Below the pieces are notes generated by a model, which worked only from the letters and a program-made list of their open reading frames with translations, had not been told where the DNA came from and did no database searches. Of a stretch of 64,000 bases of DNA, positions 54,651-64,000 are shown piece after piece. Within the stretch, counting starts at the first letter, position 1. Every line of letters begins with the position of its first letter. Made by a program: the position numbers and the translations under genes. The stretch lies in assembly GCF_016428915.1 (NCBI RefSeq), contig NZ_JAELTP010000014.1:16919-80918 (forward strand), given 5' to 3'. The DNA is from Pandoraea sp. ASV26 (GTDB lineage Bacteria; Pseudomonadota; Gammaproteobacteria; Burkholderiales; Burkholderiaceae).

Positions 54651-55433
54651 TCAGCCGATCCGCTCGAACAGGGGTGACGAGTAGCTTGCGGCGGCAAGTT
54701 CTGACGCCGCCGCCAGCAAGGCAGGACCAAGCCGTGTCATCCGGGCTTCGTCGAGCCGCATCATCGGTCCGGCAATACTGATGACGCCCAGCGCCGGATA
54801 GCCCCGACGCAAAATCGGGGCCGCCATCGCGGTCATGCCCGGCGCGAACACCTCGTTGATGGTGGCGTAGCCGCGCTGCCGTGCGGCATCGAGAAACGCG
54901 AGCAGTCCCTGCACGGTCGTCGGCGCGTTCGGGCCGTAGTCCTTCGGCTGCCCGAATCCCTGACGGCTCACCAACGCGATGGCGCGCTCGTCGCTCATCG
55001 TCATCATCCATGCGTGGCCGGTCGCCGAGCACGACAGCACGGTGTCCATCCCCATATCGGGGTCGTACTTGAGCCCCTTCATCGCACCCTGCGCTTTCGC
55101 GACCCACGTGATGCGATCCCCGTCGACGATGGCCAGTCGCACCAGTTCGCCCGACGTTTGCGCCAAGCGATCGAGAATCGCTTGCGCCATGTCGACAATG
55201 CCCGACGTGCTCAGAAAGCTCAGGCCCAGCCCCACCAGCTTCGTGGTGAGCACATAGTCACCATGCTCACGTACCTGGCGCACATAGCCGAACGCCTTCA
55301 GGTCGGTGAGCAACCGGTGGCAAGCGCTGCGGGGGATATCGAGTTCGTCGGCAATGAAGGCCAGCGGCGTGCCGCCCACTTGCTGGGCCAGCAGTTCCAG
55401 AATCGCGAGGGTGCGCTCCATGACGCCGTTCAT
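54651..55433 (-). CDS. IclR-family transcriptional regulator
   Basis: 260 residues. N-terminal winged HTH (MERTLAILELLAQQVGG, LAFIADELDIPRSACHRLLTDL, GYVRQV) and a C-terminal effector domain (VLSCSATGHAWMMTMSDERA, APTTVQGLLAFLDAARQRGY, APILRRGYPALGVISIAGP). GGAGA lies 5 bases before the ATG at 55433. It is divergent from the MHS transporter and AroQ-like genes (214-base gap), so it likely controls them. IclR proteins near such genes often sense aromatic or hydroaromatic acids. Confidence 0.88.
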   Translation of the reverse strand: MNGVMERTLAILELLAQQVGGTPLAFIADELDIPRSACHRLLTDLKAFGYVRQVREHGDYVLTTKLVGLGLSFLSTSGIVDMAQAILDRLAQTSGELVRLAIVDGDRITWVAKAQGAMKGLKYDPDMGMDTVLSCSATGHAWMMTMSDERAIALVSRQGFGQPKDYGPNAPTTVQGLLAFLDAARQRGYATINEVFAPGMTAMAAPILRRGYPALGVISIAGPMMRLDEARMTRLGPALLAAASELAAASYSSPLFERIG

Positions 55434-55647
55434 CACGTCTCCATGTCTTGATTTTTCCGCATTGTGACACGCAATTCCAGTCTGGAATAGTGTTCCAGCA
55501 ACCTCACTAAGATCGCAGTTGCCAGCCCGGGACACGCCCGAGCGGCCCCCGTCATCGACACACGCTTCTGGCAGATGCCGATTCTCTCGGCGCCTTGCGC
55601 CTGCGACGATGGGGCATGACGACAGATCAAACGGTTAGGAGACAGGC

Positions 55648-57081
55648 ATGACACACGTAGCGACCTCTGCGTCGGACGCGTCGATGCAGACACGGGCGGT
55701 CACTGCCGCCACCATCGGCACCGCGCTCGAATGGTTCGACTTCACCTTGTACGGCGCGTTGGCGGCGACCTTGCTGCCGAAGTTGTTCTTTCCCGCGATG
55801 GAGCCGACATCGGCCCTGCTCGCTTCGCTGGCGACATTCGGCGTCGGGCTGGCGGCACGCCCGTTGGGCGCTGTCATCTGCGGCTCGCTCGGTGACAAGT
55901 TCGGGCGGCGCAATCTGATGCTCGCCACCGTCTCCGTCATGGGGGTGGCCTCGGTGCTCATGGGCTTGCTACCCACTTACGCGCAAATCGGCGTGTGGGC
56001 GCCGATTCTGCTGGTGGTGCTGCGCATCGTGCAGGGCTTCGCGCTGGGCGGCGAGTCGACGGGCGGGCAACTCATGGCGATCGAACACGCGAGTCCGGAC
56101 CGGCGAGGCCGATATTCCGGCTTGCTGGGCATCTGCTCACCGGTCAGTCAGATTCTCGCCAACGCGGCGCTATTCGGGCTATCGGCCTCGTTGTCGGCGC
56201 AAGCGTTCGAGTCGTGGGGATGGCGCGTGCCATTCTTGCTGAGCTTCCTGCTGGTCATCGTCGGGGTCTACATCCGGCTCAAGGTGCACGAAACACCGGC
56301 GTTCGCTGCAATGAAGCAGGCAAAGCAGGTCGTGAAGGTGAGCAATCCGTTACGCGATGCCGTGCGGCTGCATTACAAACCGCTCATCCGCTGGACGCTC
56401 TTCTTTTGCGGCCCTGCGGCGATCTTCTATCTCATCGTGGTGTTCTCGCTGAGCTACATCACCAAGACGCTTGGCGTGCCAAAGCAGACGGCGTTCATGC
56501 TGCTCATGGGCGCGAATATCTTCGCGATTTTCGGCGCGCTTATCGGTGGAACGCTCAGCGATCGGATCGGGCGCAAGAAGGCATTGGCGATCGGTTCTTG
56601 CGCCACGCTGCTGATCTCGCTCGTCTACTTCTCCGTACTCGATACGCGCAGCTTCGTACCGATGCTGCTGATCATGGGCCTGTTTCTCGGCTTCACGCAG
56701 TACCAGAGCGGCATTCAGCCGGTGGCGTTCGCAGAGGCGTTTCCGACCAACGTGCGCTACTCGGGCTCTGCGCTCGCCTACACCGGCGCCAATCTGCTGA
56801 CTGGCGGGCCAATGCCGATGGTCTCCGTCTGGTTGCTCTCCATCAGCAACGGTTCGCCCTGGGCCGTGGTCGCGTTATGTGCCGTGCTCAATGTGATTTC
56901 GCTGGCCGCCATCCTCATCGGGCCCGAAACGCGGGGCATCGATATGCACCGTACCGACTCGACGCAGGCGCTCACGGGCGATGCCGCAGATTCGGCAACG
57001 CTCAACAGTCCCGGCAGCACCGCCAATGTCTCGGGCATCGCGCCAGTCGAGCGTGCGCACGGCATGCGCAACAGCCATTGA
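55648..57081 (+). CDS. MFS transporter, MHS family (shikimate/dicarboxylate type)
   Basis: 477 residues, 12 predicted membrane segments. Seen: TIGTALEWFDFTLYGALAAT in segment 1, AARPLGAVICGSLGDKFGRR, VQGFALGGESTGGQ in segment 4 and GGTLSDRIGRKKAL between halves, all MHS marks (KgtP, ShiA, ProP). A 40-residue hydrophilic tail follows the last segment. AGGAGAC precedes the ATG. It is followed at 34 bases by an AroQ-like dehydratase gene, so quinate, shikimate or a related acid is the likely load; inference. Confidence 0.88.
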   Translation: MTHVATSASDASMQTRAVTAATIGTALEWFDFTLYGALAATLLPKLFFPAMEPTSALLASLATFGVGLAARPLGAVICGSLGDKFGRRNLMLATVSVMGVASVLMGLLPTYAQIGVWAPILLVVLRIVQGFALGGESTGGQLMAIEHASPDRRGRYSGLLGICSPVSQILANAALFGLSASLSAQAFESWGWRVPFLLSFLLVIVGVYIRLKVHETPAFAAMKQAKQVVKVSNPLRDAVRLHYKPLIRWTLFFCGPAAIFYLIVVFSLSYITKTLGVPKQTAFMLLMGANIFAIFGALIGGTLSDRIGRKKALAIGSCATLLISLVYFSVLDTRSFVPMLLIMGLFLGFTQYQSGIQPVAFAEAFPTNVRYSGSALAYTGANLLTGGPMPMVSVWLLSISNGSPWAVVALCAVLNVISLAAILIGPETRGIDMHRTDSTQALTGDAADSATLNSPGSTANVSGIAPVERAHGMRNSH

Positions 57082-57115
57082 TTATTTGTCTTTCACCGGA
57101 ACCGCATTCACCACC

Positions 57116-57562
57116 ATGTCCGATCTTGTCTACATCCTCAACGGACCGAACCTCAACATGCTCGGCAAGCGCGAGCCGCACCTCTACGGGCATACCACGC
57201 TCGCCGAGATCGAAACGACCGCGCGGGCGGTGGCAGCGCAGTTGGAACTGCGTTGCGAGTTCCGGCAGACGAACAGCGAAGCCACGATGATCGACTGGTT
57301 GCAGGAAGCGTTTGAAGCCGGCGCGGGCGTCATCCTCAACCCGGCCGGCTTCTCGTTCCGGTCAATTCCGGTACTCGACGCGACGAAGCTTATCGAGCGC
57401 CCTTTGATCGAGGTGCACATCACCAACATCCACAAGCGTGACGAGATTTACCGGCACTCGTTGATCTCGAGCGTGGCGACGGGCGTGATCTGTGGACTCG
57501 GCGTGCAGTGCTACCCACTCGCACTGCACGCGATGGCCGGCATGCTCAAGACGGCACGTTAG
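57116..57562 (+). CDS. aroQ: Type II 3-dehydroquinate dehydratase-like protein (divergent paralogue)
   Basis: 148 residues, the size and fold of dodecameric type II DHQase. Kept: ILNGPNLNMLGKREPHLYG (the equivalents of Mycobacterium Asn12, Arg19 and catalytic Tyr24), NSEATMIDWL, NPAG and the catalytic His in EVHITNIHKRDE. Changed: the segment that normally reads NPGGxTHTS is NPAGFSFRS, so the His81 equivalent is Phe. The segment EEFRRHS reads DEIYRHS, so the Arg112 equivalent is Tyr. Both normally touch the substrate. The dehydratase chemistry may be kept but with another substrate. Linked to an MHS transporter and IclR regulator, not to aro genes. The ATG at 57116 fits the family start. Confidence 0.8.
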   Translation: MSDLVYILNGPNLNMLGKREPHLYGHTTLAEIETTARAVAAQLELRCEFRQTNSEATMIDWLQEAFEAGAGVILNPAGFSFRSIPVLDATKLIERPLIEVHITNIHKRDEIYRHSLISSVATGVICGLGVQCYPLALHAMAGMLKTAR

Positions 57563-57601
57563 GCGTGGCGTGTCGACGTTGGCGTCGCGGTTGACGTCGT
57601 A

Positions 57602-59116
57602 TTAACGCGAACGGGCGTACCAGTGCCCCCACGCGGCGGTCGCAATCAGCAGGATGGCGGCCGCTGCGATCACGGCATTGAAGCCCTGATCGAAGGCGGT
57701 ATTCGCCAGGCGCGTGAGCGAATCGGCGAGTGCCGTCGGCAACTGTTCCGCGACGAGTTGTGCTTCGTCGAGGCTGTCGCGCACAACGCTCGGTAGCGAG
57801 TCGGTCTGCGGCACGTGCATGCCCCGAGCGTAGACGAACGACAGCAAGCTGCCCATGAACGTCACCCCCAGCGCGCCGCCGAGTTCATACGAGACTTCCT
57901 CAACGGAGGCCGCCATCCCGGCACGCTCCGGCGGTGCGCTTTGCATGATGGTGCTCGAGGCGGCCGTCATCGTCGCCCCCACGCCAAAGCCGAGAATCGC
58001 CAACGTGACGATCGACGGCATCAGTCCCATATCGCGCACGAACAGATAACCCGCCATCCCGATACCTGAGATCAGCAACGCCATCGGCAACATGCGGGCG
58101 GCCCCCAGACGCGGCAGCAGGCGGCCGGCAATCGGCCCGGCCACGAAGGCGGCAATCGGCAACGGCACAATGGCCCAGCCGGCTTCGAGCGGTGAGTAGC
58201 CGAGTACCAGTTGCAAGCGCTGACTGAACACCAGCTCCATCCCGATCATCGACGCCGAGGCGACCAGCGCTGCGACGACCGCGCTCGCGAATGCCGGATT
58301 GCGGAACAGCGTGAAGTCGAGCAATGGGTGAGCGCTGCGCTGTTGACGGCGCGTAAAGGCCACGAGGAAGACCACACCCACGATGAGCGCTGCGCCCACC
58401 GTCAGCCAGTCAGGCGAGGGCTTGCCCGCCGTCTTGATGGCATAGGTCACGCCAACCAGCCCCACCATGAAGAGCACCGAGCCGAACCAGTCCCACGGCT
58501 GGGTCGACGTCCCCCTGCCCTTCGGAATCAGCCAGAGGGCGAGCGGCAGCGCCAGCAAGATGATCGGCACGTTGATGAGGAAGACCGAGCCCCACCAGAA
58601 GTGCTCGAGCAATACGCCCCCCACGACCGGGCCGAAGGCGGCCCCTCCTGAGGCGACCGACGCCCAGATGCCGATAGCGAACGAACGCTCACGCGAGTCG
58701 GCAAAGGTGATACGAATGAGCGACAGCGTGGCCGGCATCATCATCGCCGCGCCCACGCCGAGCAAGGCGCGCGCAGCGATCAGCGTGTTGGCGTCCGGCG
58801 AGAAGGCCGCCGCCAGCGAGGCGATACCGAAAACGGCTAACCCTGCGATGAAAAGACGCTTGTGACCGAGGCGGTCACCCAACGTGCCCATGCCGAGCAG
58901 GAGGCCGGAGACGACAAGTGCGTAAGCGTTGACGATCCACAGCTTGGCGGAGGCCGTCGCGGCAAGATCGTGAGTCAAGCGAGGCAATGCCGTATAGAGC
59001 ACCGTCATGTCGATCACGATGAGCAACAGCGCCACCGACACGACCGCAAGCACCAGCCAGCGACGGGCGCCGCTCGGCTGAGTGACCGGATGCGATGAAG
59101 TATGCAGACTGGACAT
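57602..59116 (-). CDS. MFS exporter, DHA2 (14-TMS) family
   Basis: 504 residues with about 14 predicted membrane segments, similar in layout to SmvA/QacA-type drug:H+ antiporters. Seen: VALLLIVIDMTVLYTALPRL (the DMTVLY/VALP motif of segment 1), GTLGDRLGHKRLF after segment 2, and GVLLEHFWWGSVFLINVP in the segment 5-6 region. AAGGAG lies 8 bases before the ATG. It is convergent with aroQ. No regulator gene adjoins it. Likely efflux of cationic or lipophilic compounds; the substrate is unknown. Confidence 0.88.
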   Translation of the reverse strand: MSSLHTSSHPVTQPSGARRWLVLAVVSVALLLIVIDMTVLYTALPRLTHDLAATASAKLWIVNAYALVVSGLLLGMGTLGDRLGHKRLFIAGLAVFGIASLAAAFSPDANTLIAARALLGVGAAMMMPATLSLIRITFADSRERSFAIGIWASVASGGAAFGPVVGGVLLEHFWWGSVFLINVPIILLALPLALWLIPKGRGTSTQPWDWFGSVLFMVGLVGVTYAIKTAGKPSPDWLTVGAALIVGVVFLVAFTRRQQRSAHPLLDFTLFRNPAFASAVVAALVASASMIGMELVFSQRLQLVLGYSPLEAGWAIVPLPIAAFVAGPIAGRLLPRLGAARMLPMALLISGIGMAGYLFVRDMGLMPSIVTLAILGFGVGATMTAASSTIMQSAPPERAGMAASVEEVSYELGGALGVTFMGSLLSFVYARGMHVPQTDSLPSVVRDSLDEAQLVAEQLPTALADSLTRLANTAFDQGFNAVIAAAAILLIATAAWGHWYARSR

Positions 59117-59437
59117 CGGAAAGCTCCTTATGTTGCGCGGCGCCCGTTTGCAGGAGGGGCCCGCGCGCTCCCTTTCACGCTAGGGAAAACCCGCATCATC
59201 CATCAATAAATCAATTAGGAAAAGTTGGATTCCATCGAGCAAATAGATAAGCGCGAGAAACTTCGGGCGTCGCCGTAGGGCGGATGAGAGGAAAGTGACT
59301 GAGCGCTGGCATCAAACGTCCGAAAAGGAGGATTCGAACGGTCGTTCAATCTCGGCCGTCAAGACTGGCGGCGCACCACGGGGGCGCATACAATCTGCGC
59401 CACATCTTATCCGGCGAAAACTCCCCCCGATTCATAC
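59117..59437. other. Intergenic region between divergent DHA2 and OPT genes
   Basis: 321 bases without a gene. The stretch 59190-59225 is AT-rich (CAATAAATCAATTAGG) and is a likely promoter zone for the exporter. The rest is ordinary sequence without a clear dyad or terminator. Confidence 0.4.
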
Positions 59438-61516
59438 ATGGCATCTCATCCGACCCGAATTCCCGACGCCGTCTCGCTCCCCGAGCTGACCGTGCGCGGC
59501 ATGATCCTCGGCGCCCTGATCACTGTGGTGTTCACCGCTTCCAACGTCTACCTTGGTTTGAAAGTCGGGCTGACGTTCTCCTCATCGATTCCGGCCGCCG
59601 TCATTTCCATGGCGGTGCTGCGTGCATTGCGCGGCGGCAACATCCTCGAGAACAACATGGTGCAGACGCAAGCGTCTGCGGCCGGCACGCTCTCCTCGAT
59701 CATTTTCGTATTGCCCGGCTTGCTGATGATCGGGCACTGGCAAGGCTTTCCGTTCGGCTTGACGTTCGCGATCTGCGCGTCGGGCGGGATTCTCGGCGTG
59801 CTGTTCACCATTCCGCTGCGGCGTGCGATGGTGGTCGACAGCGAGCTGCCTTACCCCGAGGGGGTGGCGGCGGCGGAAATTCTGCGTGTCGGCAGCGAGG
59901 GCGACGATGCCGCGTTAGTGGACAAAAAGGCGTCGGCGGCGAAACGTGACGGTGGCAACGAGGCCAGCGGCGTGCGCGAAATCGCGTTCGGTGGTGTGGT
60001 CTCTGCGTTGTTCGCATTCGCGACTGCGGGCCTGAAAGTGTTGGGCGAGAGCATTACGGCGTGGATCCCGGCGGGCACCGCTGTCTTCCGTCTGACGACC
60101 GGCTTCTCTCTCGCGCTGATTGGTGCGGGTTATCTCATCGGGATCGTGTCGGGTCTGGCGATTCTGTTTGGCATCGTCTTCAGTTGGGGCATCGCCGTAC
60201 CGGTGCTGACGTCGATTACGCCGAACACCGGTGGTCAGACGATTGCCGCGTTTGCCAATGGGCTTTGGCAGCAGAAGGTGCGATTCATGGGGGCGGGCGT
60301 CATTGGCGTGTCCGCCGTCTGGACGCTCATCACGCTCGCAAAGCCGATGATCGATGGCGTGAAAACCTCGTTCACCGCACTGGGACAGGCACGCGGCGCG
60401 CGCGGTAAAGGTGCAGCGGTGGGACGCACCGAGCAAGACCTCTCGCCGTATTGGGTCATCGGACTCACGCTCGTGTGCGTAGCCGTGTGGGTCGTGACGT
60501 TCGGCGTGTTTCTCTCGGAAGCACCGCTGTCGTTCGGTGGCATTGCAACGCTGGTGGTCTGTAGCGTGGTGTTTGCGGTGGTCTTCGGCTTTCTGGTGGC
60601 GGCAGCTTGCGGCTATATGGCTGGGCTCGTCGGTTCGTCAGCGAGCCCGATTTCGGGTATCGGGATCGTTGCGGTGGTGCTGGTCTCGCTGCTGATTCTC
60701 AGCGCCAGTCAGGCAAGCGGGTTGCTCGACACGAGCGAGGGCAGCAAGCTTGCGATTGCGCTGGCACTGTTCACGACGTCGGCCGTCATCGCCATCGCGA
60801 CGATTTCGAACGACAACCTGCAAGATTTGAAGACGGGCTGGCTGGTCGGGGCAACGCCGTGGCGTCAGCAGGTGGCGCTGCTCGTTGGCTGCGTTGTTGG
60901 TGCGGCGGTGATTCCGCCGGTGCTGAACCTGCTGTATAACGCCTATGGCTTTACGGATGCGTTACCGCGTCCGGGCATGGATCCGTCGCAAGCGCTCTCC
61001 GCGCCGCAGGCCATCTTGATGACGGCTATCGCCAAGGGCATCTTCACGCACAAGTTGGACTGGTCGATGCTTGGCATCGGCGCGCTGCTCGGACTCGCGT
61101 TGATCGCTATCGATGCGGTACTGGCCAGGCGCGGCGGTGTTGCGCGGTTGCCGGTGATTGCAGTGGGCATTGGCATCTATCTGCCCCCGACGATCGGTTC
61201 GGTGCTGGTGATTGGTGCGCTGCTGGGCTGGATTGCGCAGCGTGTGCTGAAGGCTCGGGCAAAGGCGCAGGGGAAGGACTTTGGACCGTTTGCGGAAGCT
61301 GCGGAGCGACGTGGCGTACTGCTCGCATCGGGCCTGATCGTCGGCGAGAGTCTTGTCGGCGTCGCGATGGCGATGGTCGTCGGCTTCACCGGTTCCGATT
61401 CACCGCTGGCGATCGTCGGCAGCAGCTTTGCCCCGACCTCCGAATGGCTCGCGCTGGTCGTGTTTGCAGGGATCTGCGTGGTGTTGGTTCGACGCGTTCT
61501 CGCCACGACTCGGTAA
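59438..61516 (+). CDS. OPT-family oligopeptide or metal-chelate transporter
   Basis: 692 residues, about 16 predicted membrane segments. The opening LTVRGMILGALITVVFTASN followed by YLGLKVGLTFSSSIPAAVIS is the bacterial OPT signature, and NNMVQTQASAAGTLSSIIF, PYPEGVAAAEIL and a FAPTSEW near the C-terminus are also typical. OPT proteins import short peptides, glutathione or metal chelates with protons. A ribosome site is not evident before the ATG. The window also holds two gamma-glutamyltransferases and a peptide ABC importer, so glutathione-type substrates are a fair guess. Confidence 0.9.
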   Translation: MASHPTRIPDAVSLPELTVRGMILGALITVVFTASNVYLGLKVGLTFSSSIPAAVISMAVLRALRGGNILENNMVQTQASAAGTLSSIIFVLPGLLMIGHWQGFPFGLTFAICASGGILGVLFTIPLRRAMVVDSELPYPEGVAAAEILRVGSEGDDAALVDKKASAAKRDGGNEASGVREIAFGGVVSALFAFATAGLKVLGESITAWIPAGTAVFRLTTGFSLALIGAGYLIGIVSGLAILFGIVFSWGIAVPVLTSITPNTGGQTIAAFANGLWQQKVRFMGAGVIGVSAVWTLITLAKPMIDGVKTSFTALGQARGARGKGAAVGRTEQDLSPYWVIGLTLVCVAVWVVTFGVFLSEAPLSFGGIATLVVCSVVFAVVFGFLVAAACGYMAGLVGSSASPISGIGIVAVVLVSLLILSASQASGLLDTSEGSKLAIALALFTTSAVIAIATISNDNLQDLKTGWLVGATPWRQQVALLVGCVVGAAVIPPVLNLLYNAYGFTDALPRPGMDPSQALSAPQAILMTAIAKGIFTHKLDWSMLGIGALLGLALIAIDAVLARRGGVARLPVIAVGIGIYLPPTIGSVLVIGALLGWIAQRVLKARAKAQGKDFGPFAEAAERRGVLLASGLIVGESLVGVAMAMVVGFTGSDSPLAIVGSSFAPTSEWLALVVFAGICVVLVRRVLATTR

Positions 61517-62135
61517 CGAGCAAGTCGAATAGATCGAGTCTGTTCGTTGCTGTTTTCGCGTCTGGTTTCACCTCTGGTTTCTACGCTGTGAGCCGCCGAG
61601 TGTCCAATCGGCACCAAGTGGCTCGCAGCGCACCCATCCTCGTATTTCTCTTCCAAAGCGGACCAAACGCATGGCACTGTGCCGTGTCTGGTGAGTGCCG
61701 CGCATCTCCCTGCTTTTTCCCCTTTTCATCACCGCCCAGTAATCGGTATCGCCTCGAGCTTCGTAGACGTAAGTCACCGAGGAGAAAAAGCAGAGACGAG
61801 TGCATATCCACAGCATCCCGCGAAACGCCAATCGGGGACGGACAGACGCTCGCCTACAGACGCACGTAGGTCGAGTCATAGATGAGCAGCCTGACCGGAG
61901 GCATGCCGACTACCTCATGGAGTAAGCGCCTTATAGGCAAGCAAGTGCTCAAGCAACCAGCTCGGACGAGACGCGAACATGTCGTGCGAGCGTCGGGGGC
62001 GTGTCGAGACAACGCCTCATCGCCAATTGACGGCAACCAGGCGAGATAAAGGGTGTATCTCCCGGCATCGAAGTGCCATCCGTCAGACGTAGGAGCGAAC
62101 AGTGATCGCACCCGCGTTGATTCAATTCGCGATGA

Positions 62136-62255
62136 GACCTCGATACCAGTATCGGTAACATCGGCGTGCAAGCGTTACACCGCGCACTTGGCTTCGAAGA
62201 AACCAAGCGCGTCGTCTTCCTCAAGAAGCGCACAACGAAGACCGAGCCAGCGTGA
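62136..62255 (+). pseudogene. C-terminal remnant of a GNAT acetyltransferase (AAC(6')-like)
   Basis: A 39-codon open stretch ends in a stop and reads VQALHRALGFEETKRVVFLK followed by KR. This is the C-terminal strand-helix pattern of GNAT proteins of the aminoglycoside 6'-N-acetyltransferase type (AHxALGFxETERVVxFxK). An in-frame TGA lies directly upstream at 62133, and the bases before it (CAATTCGCG) would fit the preceding family segment only in another frame, so a frameshift is likely. The acetyl-CoA loop and the rest of the fold are not recognisable. Non-functional; assignment from pattern memory. Confidence 0.5.
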
Positions 62256-62339
62256 GCCAGAAGCTCGACTGAAGAAATGGCTAGTCCTCGCGAAGGAAGT
62301 CTCTTGCCGGACTGAACCAGTCCTCGATGCCCTTGGCGA

Positions 62340-62701
62340 GATATCACATTGGCGCAGGTGGCACCGGAGTGATTGATGCCTGACATCGATCAGTTGGGAG
62401 CGGCTGGCACCGTAGCGCCGGCTCGTCTCGACGTTGGACACACAAGCGAGATATCACATAGAAGCGGCTGAGGCCGCAGCCGATATGGATGTAGCGCGTC
62501 AGCGCGCATTAATCCGTTGGTAGCGCCCTGCTTGGCACCCTCCCGCATCGGGGGATGGGTGAAGTTATGTGCTGCAACGACCGGCATCGGCCGATCGATG
62601 GCATTTGAATCATGTGGAAGGCTTTGCACTGTGCACTCGGATATCCCATTGACGCAGATGGCGCCGTAGCGAAGTCCCACCTCGATCAGTGGGAAGCGGC
62701 T
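62340..62701. repeat. Imperfect direct repeats, about 65 bases, 300 bases apart
   Basis: Copy 1 at 62340-62405 and copy 2 at 62640-62701 share GATATC(A/C)CATTG(G/A)CGCAG, then TGGC(A/G)CCG and a CGATCAGT(T)GGGA(A)GCGGCT end. A third partial copy (GATATCACAT, then AAGCGGCTG) starts at 62450. No terminal inverted repeats of an insertion sequence were found. Confidence 0.5.
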
Positions 62702-62787
62702 CGGTTTGTGGCGTACCGATAGCCGGTGTCGGCCAGTTGAATAGATGCGTAGATGCGGCTCATCGCCACCCGAAGCGATTGCCCAAA

Positions 62788-62823
62788 GCAAAAACCCCTT
62801 GCTACGCGTTGTAGCAAGGGGTC
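62788..62823 (-). terminator. Rho-independent terminator of the rRNA operon
   Basis: ACCCCTTGCTAC-GCGTT-GTAGCAAGGGGT is a perfect 12-bp stem, followed on the minus strand by TTTT. It lies 10 bases past the 3' end of the 5S gene. Confidence 0.93.
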
Positions 62824-62832
62824 TTTAGGGGA

Positions 62833-62947
62833 GCCTGACGATTACCTACTTTCACACGGGTATCCGCACTATCATCGGCGTGGAGTCGTTTCACGGTCCT
62901 GTTCGGGATGGGAAGGGGTGGTTCCAACTCGCTATGGTCATCAGGCA
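62833..62947 (-). rRNA. rrf: 5S ribosomal RNA
   Basis: 115 bases. Read on the minus strand it begins TGCCTGATGACCATAGCGAG and ends ATCGTCAGGC, which pair to close the molecule. Internal conserved stretches CCCATCCCGAACAGG and GATGATAGTGCGG are present. It is the last gene of the rrn operon. Confidence 0.97.
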
Positions 62948-63087
62948 TAACTTGTATGTTCTGCTGCACCCGCGGTGCAACAAAACCAATTCAGAAGAAG
63001 CGTAGCACTACATGTAGTTTGGGTTGTGAGCGTATCAGCGCCATACAGGGCACACGCTACTCACACCAGGAAAAACACACTGGTTAT
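62948..63087. other. 23S-5S intergenic spacer
   Basis: About 140 bases with no tRNA gene. It would be removed by processing; no further feature was seen. Confidence 0.7.

Positions 63088-64000
<913 letters not shown>

Larger units (their letters stand above)
61517..62787. other. 1.27-kb region without an intact gene
   Basis: Between the OPT gene and the rRNA operon terminator. No frame over about 130 codons has family similarity, and GC and codon bias drop compared with the flanks. It holds an acetyltransferase remnant (62136-62255) and imperfect repeats around GATATC(A/C)CAT words (62340, 62450, 62640). It looks like decayed DNA downstream of an rrn operon, a common place for insertions. 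No tRNA was seen in it. Confidence 0.6.

Noticed and set aside
62390..62791. Minus-strand frame of 133 codons next to the rrn terminator
   Set aside because: Composition is not coding-like and it spans the imperfect repeats; no family recognised. It is treated as part of the gene-free region.

Overview
The window is high-GC bacterial chromosome with the gene style of a beta-proteobacterium of the order Burkholderiales. Pandoraea or a close relative of Burkholderia is my best guess. This rests on the protocatechuate and ferulate gene sets, the porins, the cyo-SURF1 arrangement and the 5S/23S sequence. Genus is inference; no search was run. No prophage, CRISPR array or intact insertion sequence was seen. 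Most of the window is a catabolic and transport region, and it ends in an rRNA operon read leftward.

Left third (1-21.7 kb): aromatic acid catabolism. After a partial porin, a small membrane protein and a MarR-family remnant come an aromatic acid MFS transporter, pobA (4-hydroxybenzoate to protocatechuate) with a divergent AraC regulator, then pcaHG and pcaBCD (protocatechuate ring cleavage down to beta-ketoadipate) with a divergent pcaQ. Next is a ferulate operon in the order ech-vdh-fcs-acyl-CoA dehydrogenase-amidohydrolase, with a porin, an MFS transporter and a MarR regulator beside it. Ferulate would be activated by Fcs, cleaved to vanillin by Ech and oxidised to vanillate by Vdh. Vanillate demethylase and the last beta-ketoadipate steps (pcaIJ, pcaF) are not in the window. 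Three copies of one partly palindromic motif lie before ech (one) and before the MFS gene (two), which suggests a small regulon.

Middle (21.8-39.2 kb): an unusual five-gene chemosensory-like operon. It encodes a receptor-kinase with CheA-type Hpt and ATPase domains but no CheW-like domain, a sensorless mini-MCP, two CheC/CheX-like proteins and a CheY. No CheW, CheR or CheB gene is present. Then come a LysR regulator, a flavin monooxygenase with an MFS transporter, and a six-gene operon that pairs a dipeptide/glutathione-type ABC importer with a gamma-glutamyltransferase lacking a signal peptide, under a divergent LysR.

Right third (39.2-64 kb): an MHS-type transporter, a cyoABCD bo3-type quinol oxidase operon ending in a SURF1 gene, a MocR regulator divergent from an M24 peptidase, a periplasmic gamma-glutamyltransferase, a metNIQ-like importer whose ATPase lacks the usual C-terminal domain, and a PBP7-type endopeptidase with a Lys/Ala-rich linker. 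These are followed by an IclR / MHS transporter / AroQ-like cluster whose AroQ lacks two expected substrate-contact residues, a DHA2 drug-type exporter and an OPT transporter. About 1.3 kb without an intact gene follows, holding an acetyltransferase remnant and degenerate repeats. The window closes with the rrn terminator, 5S rRNA and the 3' part of 23S rRNA.
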